Assembly: GCA_016209665.1 (NCBI GenBank)
Contig: JACQVT010000320.1
Coordinates: 1-12,660 of the forward strand
Direction: 5' to 3'
Length of the DNA: 12,660 nt
DNA from: Planctomycetota bacterium
GTDB taxonomy: Bacteria; Planctomycetota; Phycisphaerae; UBA1845; PWPN01
A program made the position numbers and the translations under genes. The notes under the pieces were generated by a model, which worked only from the letters and a program-made list of their open reading frames with translations, was not told the origin of the DNA and ran no database searches. Shown in pieces: positions 1 through 5,297 of this stretch; the stretch's first letter is position 1, and every line of letters starts with the position of its first letter.

Positions 1-23
1 TGTCTACCCGTCGCGGGCGCTCC

Positions 24-39
24 GGGCTCTGAAAAGCCC
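24..39. other. Small stem-loop upstream of the tRNA
   Basis: The arms gggct (24-28) and agccc (35-39) pair around a 6-base loop. There is no T-run after it, so it is not a convincing terminator. The rest of 1-149 is GC-rich and I see no gene in it. Confidence 0.25.
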
Positions 40-149
40 ACGTCGGTGTCGCCGCCCAGACTGTCACGCACCCCGCCGGCTCGCCGGCCCCCGACAGTCC
101 GGGTTCCCGCTCCCCGCCCTCTTGCCCGCCGCCGCTTCGGCCGATAGAC

Positions 150-155
150 TATAAG
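150..155 (+). promoter_or_regulatory. Possible -10 box for the tRNA gene
   Basis: TATAAG at 150-155 is an AT-rich island in very GC-rich sequence, 12 bases before the tRNA. That is a plausible distance for a -10 box with a short 5' leader. The only -35-like hexamer I see, TTGCCC at 122-127, is 22 bases away and so badly spaced. The call rests on the -10 box and its position. Confidence 0.3.
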
Positions 156-167
156 AGGATTCGATCT

Positions 168-240
168 GGGGACGTAGCTCAGTTGGGAGAGCGACGCGTT
201 CGCAATGCGTAGGTCGTGGGTTCGAATCCCATCGTCTCCA
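168..240 (+). tRNA. tRNA-Ala (anticodon CGC)
   Basis: A full 73-base cloverleaf is visible. The acceptor stem is 168-174 with 233-239, the D stem 177-180 with 189-192, the anticodon stem 194-198 with 206-210, and the T stem 216-220 with 228-232, with a TTCGAAT T loop. The loop 199-205 (ttcgcaa) puts anticodon CGC at 201-203, which reads the Ala codon GCG. The third acceptor pair is G-U (G170 with T237), the known identity element for alanyl-tRNA synthetase, so anticodon and acceptor agree. The discriminator base is A240. CCA is not encoded (gtc follows), so it must be added enzymatically. I found no copy of the tRNA 3' end further along the window, so nothing suggests an integrated element using this gene as its attachment site. 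Confidence 0.97.
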
Positions 241-667
241 GTCCCGTAAGACATGTCATCATAGGAACTTGTGGCTGCTCCCGCCGGCTGGTGCTCTAGG
301 CCTGCAAACCCGGCCGGACGAGGTGGTGTCGGCAGTGATCTGTGGCCGACCGCGGCCCGCGGCCGCGCCTCGCCCGGTTCTGACCGGAGCAATGTCGCCA
401 GCACGGACGGTTTTCTTGCCGGTCTCTATTGTCTCTTGCCGCGGGTCGCTGGTCTCGGGGAAACCGGGCTCCTAGAATCCCGTCAGGCCGGAAAGAACTG
501 TCCACTGTCGGAGCATTTCACTACGAATCGAACGGCGCGAGAAGGGGTTTTGGGTGGGGCCAGCTTCCGCGGAGCCGATCATCCGCGGATCGCCCCGTCG
601 AGTGGCGAGTGTGTTCTCCCGCACCCGACACCATCCCCATCTCGAAGGAAGGGATCAGGTCTGACTG

Positions 668-704
668 GAGCGAGGAACGCCCGCTGACCGCGTTCCTCAC
701 GCTC
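668..704. other. Strong stem-loop in gene-free stretch
   Basis: GAGCG (668-672) plus AGGAACGC (673-680) pairs with GCGTTCCT (690-697) plus CGCTC (700-704), leaving a 2-base bulge (CA) and a 9-base loop (681-689). The 13 base pairs make it the most stable structure between the tRNA and the next gene. It is not followed by a T-run. It could be a terminator, part of a small RNA, or a palindromic repeat. Confidence 0.55.
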
Positions 705-745
705 TCGACCAAACGTCATGGCAGCGCCCCATTCGCGGGGATCAG

Positions 746-788
746 GGCCGCCGGCGGATTCGGCACGGGCGCATCTGGCCGCCGGCGG
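746..788. repeat. 12-base direct repeat that is also palindromic
   Basis: ggccgccggcgg occurs at 746-757 and again at 777-788, 31 bases apart. The inner ccgccggcgg is its own reverse complement, so the two copies can also pair with each other. Low-complexity GC composition makes chance a real possibility. Confidence 0.4.
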
Positions 789-871
789 GAATGGTGGTTG
801 ACGCGCGAAGGGAGGTGTCGATGAACACAGGCCCGCACATCGTGGACGATTGAGACTGTTTTGAGGGATCA

Positions 872-917
872 GGTCGGACCAACTACGGGGGAGAAAGACC
901 TCCTCTGCGATCCGACC
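872..917 (+). promoter_or_regulatory. Leader stem-loop before the PEP-CTERM gene
   Basis: ggtcgga (872-878) pairs with tccgacc (911-917). Inside it, 887-893 pairs with 900-906, including two G-U pairs, around a 6-base loop. The structure ends 23 bases before the ATG at 941, and the ribosome binding site GGAG (931-934) stays outside it. It could stabilise or regulate the mRNA leader. It matches no riboswitch class that I recognise. Confidence 0.35.
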
Positions 918-940
918 CGAACTGAGGAAGGGAGAATGTC

Positions 941-1720
941 ATGAGAACCGTTCATTTCTGCATGACGGTCGTTACCGTTGCTGTGTTGATGATGTCGTTT
1001 GCCACCACCACCGCCCGGGCCGATTGGGACCCGGTCTACGATTCGACGGGCAAGATCATCAATCACAAGATGCACTATCCTCAACTGCCCGATCCGCAGG
1101 GCTGGGACGTGAATGCGACCTGGCCCAAGGTTCTGGCCGACGACTGGAAGTGCTCGCAAACGGGCCCCGTCAACGACATCCACTTCTGGGGCTCGTGGCG
1201 CTATGACCAGCAGTACCCGATCAGCTCGATCCGGGTGAGCATCCACTCGGACATCCCCGCCACGCCGGACCAGCACAGCCGGCCGGGGGAGTTGCTCTGG
1301 GCGCGGGATTTCCTTCCGGGGGAGTTCAGCTACCGCCCGTGGGGAACGGGGCCGCAGGGCTGGTACGACCCCAACACGGGCGAGTACTACCGGCCGGATC
1401 ACTTCGGCATCTGGCAGTACAACATCGTGGACATCCCCCAGCCGTTCTATCAGGAGTTGGGCAAAATCTACTGGCTGGACATCTCCGTGAGGCTGCCGGC
1501 GGGTGTGCCCCCGTGGTGGGGCTGGAAGACATCGAGAGACCACTTCAATGACGATGCGGTCTGGACCGATTACGGCCTGCCCACGCTGCCTTGGCGTGAG
1601 CTGCGCGATCCGATCATGCAGGAATCACTGGACCTGGCGTTTGTGATCACGCCCGAGCCGGCCGGCCTGCTGATGCTCGCGGGTCTGGGCGGGTTGGCGC
1701 TGCTGCGCCGCCGGCGCTAG
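941..1720 (+). CDS. PEP-CTERM sorting domain exported protein
   Basis: This is an exported protein of 259 aa that ends in a PEP-CTERM sorting signal. The N-terminus is a signal peptide (hydrophobic core about residues 7-20, probable cleavage after ARA at 25-27). The C-terminus carries T-P-E-P (237-240), a hydrophobic stretch, and a final RRRR. In this family an exosortase recognises the PEP motif, removes the tail and attaches or releases the protein at the cell envelope; no exosortase gene is in this window. The mature part is rich in Trp, Tyr and Pro. It includes an ADDW...GPVNDIHFWGSW segment (66-86) like that in other planctomycete PEP-CTERM proteins, possibly the DUF7901 group, though that name is from memory. 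The start is supported by GGAG at 931-934, six bases upstream. The function is unknown, and a structural or matrix role is only inference. Confidence 0.9.
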   Translation: MRTVHFCMTVVTVAVLMMSFATTTARADWDPVYDSTGKIINHKMHYPQLPDPQGWDVNATWPKVLADDWKCSQTGPVNDIHFWGSWRYDQQYPISSIRVSIHSDIPATPDQHSRPGELLWARDFLPGEFSYRPWGTGPQGWYDPNTGEYYRPDHFGIWQYNIVDIPQPFYQELGKIYWLDISVRLPAGVPPWWGWKTSRDHFNDDAVWTDYGLPTLPWRELRDPIMQESLDLAFVITPEPAGLLMLAGLGGLALLRRRR

Positions 1721-1786
1721 AAAACGAGCCCGTGATCCGTCGCGGGAGACAGCATCGGCGGACCTGAACCGGCAGGTCGAGCGAGA

Positions 1787-1820
1787 ACCGGGGGCCGTCG
1801 GCGGGGCAGCGGCCCCCGGT
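1787..1820. terminator. Hairpin between converging genes, possible bidirectional terminator
   Basis: The 11-base arms accgggggccg (1787-1797) and cggcccccggt (1810-1820) pair perfectly around a 12-base loop. The hairpin lies between the end of the PEP-CTERM gene and the end of the amidase gene, and its right arm touches the amidase stop codon. Neither strand has a clear T-run after it, so it is an atypical intrinsic terminator at best. A smaller stem, gacctg (1761-1766) with caggtc (1773-1778), lies just upstream. Confidence 0.5.
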
Positions 1821-2788
1821 CATATTGCCCAACGGGCTCCGGTCAGCACCCGGTCCCAGTCGAAGGCCGGGCCGGGGTCCTGCTTTTCCTTGATGACGTG
1901 CCAGTGGCCGACGAGGCCGTGGAAGGTCTTGAACTGCTCATCGGGCAGCACGTCGGGGATGACCCTGCCGTCGGGGCCGCGAGGTACGGCCAGTTCGATT
2001 CGCGGCAGCACGCGGTGCAGCGTGGCCGTCAGCTTGATCAGGGCCGCGTACTGCTCGTTGGTGAAGTCGTACTGGTAGCGGACCCTGCCGTTGATCGCCC
2101 CTTCGATGATGTCTTTGCGGGCGGGGCGGGCGGTGAAGCTCGGCGTCAGCAGCTCGCGCCGGCTGAACGACTCGGGGAACGTGACGTACGGCCAGCCGGA
2201 CTTGTCGCAGGCGTAGCCCTCCTTGGCCTGGTCGGCACTCGTGAACGCTCCCCAGTGGGCAATCTCGACGCCCACGGACCGGTCGTTGGCGGTACCGGCG
2301 TGCCAGGCCCGCTCGGCGAGGTCCAGCGTCTGGTAGACCGTGCCATCGAGGTCAAGCATGAAGTGCACCGACAAGCCCCGGGCGTCGTGCAGAACGTAGA
2401 AGCACTGGGCCGACGTGCCGCAGACATCGTAGTGGATAACGAACAGGTCCACCTGCTGGCGGAGATTCTCCAGCGTCCAACCCTGTTCGTCGACGCCAGC
2501 CTTGACGTCGTCGGCCAGATCGCGGCGGGTGGGGCTGTAACGGTTGGGGTTGTCCTTGTCGGCCGGGTTGCTGGGCATCGTCTTGCTGGCGTCGAAATGG
2601 TTGTAACAGCGGTAGGCGTTGTAGCCCCGCGGCTCGAGGTACGTCACCACCCGCGTGCCCGTGTGGAACATCTGCCCCGCGACAATGATTTCATCCCCCA
2701 CCCGCATCGCCGGCCAACCCGGACTGCATCCGCCAACCAGCACCAGCGCCAGGATCGACAACACCAGCCAGGACGCGCGACGTGACAT
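1820..2788 (-). CDS. Lipoprotein N-acetylmuramoyl-L-alanine amidase (Amidase_2/PGRP fold)
   Basis: This is a probable zinc amidase that cuts the bond between N-acetylmuramic acid and L-alanine of the peptide stem in peptidoglycan. The start at 2788 is preferred over the one at 2824 because AAGGAGG lies five bases upstream of it. It also opens directly into a lipoprotein signal with lipobox VGGC (Cys21), so the 322-aa protein is probably anchored to a membrane. The Amidase_2 pattern is clear: H119 in VIHYD, H163 in AWHAGT followed by SVGVEIAHWG, then GHWHVIKEKQDPGPAFDW near the end. H295 or H297 and D304 there match the remaining zinc and catalytic positions of the AmpD type. Residues of about 45-110 are an extra N-terminal segment that I do not recognise. 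It follows hicA by 67 bases on the same strand and may share its transcript. Remodelling or recycling of the wall is the likely role. Confidence 0.9.
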   Translation of the reverse strand: MSRRASWLVLSILALVLVGGCSPGWPAMRVGDEIIVAGQMFHTGTRVVTYLEPRGYNAYRCYNHFDASKTMPSNPADKDNPNRYSPTRRDLADDVKAGVDEQGWTLENLRQQVDLFVIHYDVCGTSAQCFYVLHDARGLSVHFMLDLDGTVYQTLDLAERAWHAGTANDRSVGVEIAHWGAFTSADQAKEGYACDKSGWPYVTFPESFSRRELLTPSFTARPARKDIIEGAINGRVRYQYDFTNEQYAALIKLTATLHRVLPRIELAVPRGPDGRVIPDVLPDEQFKTFHGLVGHWHVIKEKQDPGPAFDWDRVLTGARWAI

Positions 2789-2855
2789 GTGGGCCTCCTT
2801 CCTGAATCGAATGGTGCGGGACACGATACCAGTGCCGGCTCGTTTCCGCCACAGG

Positions 2856-3080
2856 TCATCGTACGAAGCTGAGAAACCCCTCGACGGTCATTCCGGAGGC
2901 TCGAATCAACGCGCGAAGGGTGCCAGGGGCGAGTTCGCGATGTTGCGGTATGGAGAGACTGACGATACTGCCTTCCTTAAGCATAACAACGTGACTGCCT
3001 CGTTGCCGGTCCCGACGCCAACCAGCGCGCTCAAACGCTGTGACCACTTCGGCGCCGGACAGCACCGGTAACCGGGCCAT
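2856..3080 (-). CDS. hicA: HicA-family toxin (mRNA interferase)
   Basis: This 74-aa protein has the size and sequence of HicA/YcfA toxins, which are small double-stranded-RNA-binding-fold mRNA interferases. The pattern is typical: an N-terminal SGAEVVTAFERAGW helix, then RQRGSH with the catalytic His at residue 30, then a hydrophobic strand (HVVML), the SLSIPQHRELAPGTLRALIR segment, and a final helix. No key residue is missing, so it looks intact. Its ATG (3080-3078) shares one base with the hicB stop (TGATG), which suggests translational coupling: the antitoxin is made first and the toxin by re-initiation. By family knowledge, HicB binds and inhibits it in the cytoplasm. Confidence 0.92.
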   Translation of the reverse strand: MARLPVLSGAEVVTAFERAGWRRDRQRGSHVVMLKEGSIVSLSIPQHRELAPGTLRALIRASGMTVEGFLSFVR

Positions 3081-3286
3081 CAGACAGCGACCTCAATCTC
3101 GCGCGTTTCGATGGTCAACGGCATACCTTGCGACAGCCGGGTTTCCAGGCAAGCTGTGATCGCCTCCTGGATGTTCGCCAAGGCTTCGGTCTCGGTTTGG
3201 CCTTGGGAAATGCAGCCGGGAATGGCCGGGCATTCGACGACGTACATGCCCGTCTCGTCCTGTTCCAGCGTAACCACCAGCTTCAT
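3080..3286 (-). CDS. hicB: HicB-family antitoxin, short form
   Basis: This is the 68-aa antitoxin partner of the HicA downstream. It shows the HicB partial RNase-H-like fold: strand MKLVVTLEQDE, then YVVECPAIPGCISQGQTETEALANIQEAI, then a closing strand ending EIEVAV. It lacks the C-terminal DNA-binding domain of longer HicB proteins, so autoregulation, if any, needs another explanation. I chose the start at 3286, not the open-frame ATG at 3334. The family N-terminus begins there, GAGG lies about 7 bases upstream, and a likely -10 box falls between the two candidates. The antitoxin is upstream of the toxin, the reverse of E. coli hicAB but common elsewhere. It begins 48 bases after the rsmJ stop codon on the same strand. 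Confidence 0.9.
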   Translation of the reverse strand: MKLVVTLEQDETGMYVVECPAIPGCISQGQTETEALANIQEAITACLETRLSQGMPLTIETREIEVAV

Positions 3287-3304
3287 GAGGGCACCTCTGC
3301 ACTT

Positions 3305-3310
3305 ATTGTA
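3305..3310 (-). promoter_or_regulatory. Possible -10 box for hicBA
   Basis: On the minus strand TACAAT (3310-3305) matches five of six bases of the sigma-70 -10 consensus. It sits in an otherwise GC-rich gap between rsmJ and hicB. It predicts a transcript start near 3298 and a leader of only about 12 bases. I see no good -35 hexamer at the right spacing, so this is tentative. If real, it would let hicBA be expressed independently of rsmJ. Confidence 0.3.
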
Positions 3311-3334
3311 CCCATCGACACGGCCCCACGCCAC

Positions 3335-4102
3335 TCAGCCGCGCAGATACACATCGTATCGGATCGACCGGCCCTTGTACTGGATGGCCGGATCGGGGGC
3401 CAGCGGCGGGGCCCGCAGCCAGCGTTTCACGACCACGCGGTGGCGGGCGGTCCGCCGGGCGATGGTGAACAACTCAGCCGCGTCGGTGTCGTCGCCGGCC
3501 ACCAGGCGACACAGCCGCATCTCCTTCTTGCTGGCCGCGGATTTGGCCCGGTGCGGAAACATCGGGTCCATGTACACCGCGTCGGGCTGCTCGTCGTCGG
3601 CCATTTCCGCCAGGACCTCTCGAGCATCGCCCCGAACGAGGTGGAGACGATCCGCGACGACCGGCTGCATCTGCGGGTCCTCCATCGCTCGCCGCAGCCC
3701 ATCCCCCAGCAGCGCAGCGATCGCAGGTGACCGCTCGATCGCCGTGACGCTACAACCCGCCCACGCCAGCAGGACGGCATTGCGCCCGAGACCCGCCGTC
3801 GCGTCTACCACGTGCCAGGGCTTGGCCTTCAGGCCGATCGCCCGGATCAGCGGGTCGCGGGCCAGCGCCGACACCTGCCGCCGGCTGACAGACCGGGGCC
3901 TGCAGAAGTCCGCGTACACCGGTCCCGTTCTACTGCCGGCCTCGCGCAGCTCCAGCCGTCTGGTGGTCACCACCAGGTGAAGGTCATATCCCGGCTCGCC
4001 CGCGCTCGTCAGCGGCAAACTCAACTCGCCGCTCAGGCGCCGCGCGCGGTCGACCAGGCCCGGCTCAGGTCTCTCGGCCACGATCGCGATTCCGGGTTGC
4101 AT
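3335..4102 (-). CDS. rsmJ: 16S rRNA (guanine(1516)-N2)-methyltransferase RsmJ
   Basis: This S-adenosylmethionine-dependent enzyme methylates N2 of G1516 (E. coli numbering) in 16S rRNA. The 255-aa product matches the usual RsmJ length of about 250. Motif I is DATAGLGRNA (100-109), followed by the acidic ribose-binding end ERSP (123-126). The catalytic-site motif DPMFPHR (179-185) is followed by AKSAASKKEMR. The C-terminus has the conserved HRVVVKR and QYKGRSIRYDVYL segments. The start at 4102 is preferred. A longer frame opens at 4264, but its extra 54 residues are translated from the palindromic repeat at 4125-4204, and RsmJ proteins have no such extension. Ribosome-binding signals before 4102 are weak. 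It heads the minus-strand block and may run into hicBA. Confidence 0.93.
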   Translation of the reverse strand: MQPGIAIVAERPEPGLVDRARRLSGELSLPLTSAGEPGYDLHLVVTTRRLELREAGSRTGPVYADFCRPRSVSRRQVSALARDPLIRAIGLKAKPWHVVDATAGLGRNAVLLAWAGCSVTAIERSPAIAALLGDGLRRAMEDPQMQPVVADRLHLVRGDAREVLAEMADDEQPDAVYMDPMFPHRAKSAASKKEMRLCRLVAGDDTDAAELFTIARRTARHRVVVKRWLRAPPLAPDPAIQYKGRSIRYDVYLRG

Positions 4103-4124
4103 GCGCGCCACCCAGCCTCTCCGT

Positions 4125-4204
4125 TTGGGGGGCGGGCATCCCTGCCCGCCTTTTGCCTTTTCTGCTTCTGGAGAAGAAGGCGGGCAAGGATGCCCGCCCC
4201 CCAA
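4125..4204. repeat. Long inverted repeat with 28-base arms
   Basis: The left arm (4125-4152) and right arm (4177-4204) are reverse complements with a single mismatch over 28 bases. Each arm itself contains a gcgggca...tgcccgc inverted pair. The 24-base centre can extend pairing through cttc-tgga-gaag. Read as protein it gives GGGHPCPP and GQGCPPP peptides on both strands, which produces spurious N-terminal extensions of both flanking genes. I take it as a genome-wide palindromic (REP-like) repeat, but only one copy is in this window. Confidence 0.85.
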
Positions 4205-4362
4205 GAGCGCGCGTCCGCGCACCTCCTCACACGAGCTATCGCATACGACACCGACTGCCGACACCGTAGCACAGCCCGTGCTCCTGGTTCAAAACCACGA
4301 TCGGACGTGGCTGGACAATCCCCGTCCGGCGCTGGATAACATCATCCGCCGCACGCCCCTTG

Positions 4363-4415
4363 TGTGGGACCAGCATTTTGCCGGTCCGATCGACCGGCCG
4401 CAAGCCGGTCCCACA
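4363..4415. repeat. Hairpin repeat, copy 1 of a family
   Basis: tgtgggacc (4363-4371) pairs with ggtcccaca (4407-4415), and inside them ccggtc (4381-4386) pairs with gaccgg (4392-4397). The 24 bases at 4392-4415 match 10020-10043 at 22 positions, so this is a repeated unit, not a lone palindrome. The shared core is itself a stem: accggc (4393-4398) with gccggt (4404-4409). Confidence 0.75.
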
Positions 4416-4457
4416 AGTTCTGGTAGAGGCCCTGAACAGTCGTTCGACCGAGGCAGG

Positions 4458-5297
4458 ATGACCGGAACACCACGGCGATCTCAGACTCTCCTTGAGCCCC
4501 TCGCGTGGGCAGGGTCTCTGCTCGTCGCGACTTGTAGCGCGGCGACGGTCGTCGCACACCCGATCTACATGGATCACATCGAGCACCGGGCCCACGTGGA
4601 GGTCGGGGCGGTCAACATCGACGTGACCATCGAGCTGCGGTTCAACGAGTTCCAGTCGCTCGCCGAGCGCCGGCGGATGGATGCTGACCGCGACGGGCGT
4701 CTCAGCCCCGCCGAGCGAAGCGGCTACCTCAAGCGGGTAGGCCGACAGGTCGCGGATGCGTTCCGGCTCGCGTGCCGGGGCCGGCCGCTGGACCTGATCG
4801 AGCTGTATGACCCCGAGATCGACTTTCTCGGCGTGGAAGGTATCTCGCCGAGCCACCACGTCCTGAAGCTGTCGTACTTCGCGCGGACGCCGGCCGACCT
4901 CGCCGCCCGGGACGACTTGTCGTTCGAGGACCGCTCCTGGCCGACGGCGCCGGCCCTGTGGTTCTTCACCGCCGGCGGCAAGGACGGCATCGTTCTAAAG
5001 GTCGAGGCCGACGCCGCGACCACGCAGCCGGCCACCGCGAATCCACCGTCCGCGACCAGCCGGCCCGCCCCGGCGGCGACGCAGCCCGTGGGCGCTCAGA
5101 CGGTTCTCGCCGGTCGCTGCGTCATCCTGGGCAGACTGGCCCAAGCCGGCGCGGCAACACGACCAGCCAACCCATCCATCAGGGAGGAACCGAGGCATGT
5201 CCCGACTCACGGCACTGCGGATACTCGCGACAAGTCTGTTGACGCTCGGACTGGGCGCTCGAGCGGGCGCCGCCCCGGAGGTGGCGGAACCCGGTGA
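4458..5297 (+). CDS. Exported EF-hand protein, family unknown
   Basis: This 279-aa protein has a signal peptide (RR at 6-7, hydrophobic core about 16-31, probable cleavage after VVA, residue 33). A His-rich start follows: H-P-I-Y-M-D-H-I-E-H. Residues 75-86 form a canonical EF-hand loop, D-A-D-R-D-G-R-L-S-P-A-E, with acidic residues at loop positions 1, 3, 5 and 12. Calcium binding outside the cytoplasm is therefore likely. The middle (about 95-190) looks like a folded domain that I do not recognise. A Thr/Pro/Ala-rich linker starts near 195. The start at 4458 was chosen because everything upstream in frame is repeat sequence; GAGG lies four bases before it. The frame overlaps the next gene by 101 bases, and its last 34 or so residues have biased composition. 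The original stop may have been lost or a frameshift may be present near 5050-5190. Confidence 0.7.
   Translation: MTGTPRRSQTLLEPLAWAGSLLVATCSAATVVAHPIYMDHIEHRAHVEVGAVNIDVTIELRFNEFQSLAERRRMDADRDGRLSPAERSGYLKRVGRQVADAFRLACRGRPLDLIELYDPEIDFLGVEGISPSHHVLKLSYFARTPADLAARDDLSFEDRSWPTAPALWFFTAGGKDGIVLKVEADAATTQPATANPPSATSRPAPAATQPVGAQTVLAGRCVILGRLAQAGAATRPANPSIREEPRHVPTHGTADTRDKSVDARTGRSSGRRPGGGGTR

Larger units (their letters stand above)
241..940. other. Gene-free stretch with hairpins and short repeats
   Basis: This 700-base stretch lies between the tRNA and the PEP-CTERM gene. Open frames run through it on both strands, but their translations are compositionally biased (rich in R, G, P, A), lack ribosome binding sites and resemble no family I know. 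They are typical of chance frames at high GC. What can be seen is structure: a GC hairpin at 352-366, a strong stem-loop at 668-704, a 12-base repeat at 746-757 and 777-788, the word GGGATCAGG three times (651, 738, 865), and a leader hairpin at 872-917. An untranslated RNA or a decayed gene could lie here, but I cannot show either. Confidence 0.5.
4103..4457. other. Intergenic gap between divergent genes
   Basis: These 355 bases separate rsmJ (leftward) from the EF-hand gene (rightward). They contain the large inverted repeat at 4125-4204 and the hairpin repeat at 4363-4415. Between them there is only GC-rich sequence with a short 6-base inverted pair (4302-4307 with 4323-4328). I could not place promoters for either gene. 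Confidence 0.5.

Noticed and set aside
168..240. tRNA-Ala as the attachment site of an integrated element
   Set aside because: I found no second copy of the tRNA 3' end in the window and no integrase gene nearby.
271..687. 138-codon open frame after the tRNA
   Set aside because: There is no ribosome binding site, the composition is biased, it overlaps other equally poor frames, and no family resemblance is seen.
761..780. Sigma-54-like promoter (GGCACG) upstream of the PEP-CTERM gene
   Set aside because: The GG element is present, but the bases at the -12 position are TC, not GC, so the required spacing motif fails.
1898..2785. 295-codon open frame on the plus strand opposite the amidase
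   Set aside because: The amidase on the other strand has a strong ribosome binding site, a lipobox and catalytic residues. The plus frame has biased composition and no recognisable family.
4103..4264. N-terminal extension of RsmJ
   Set aside because: The added 54 residues are translated from the inverted repeat at 4125-4204, and RsmJ proteins of normal length start at 4102.
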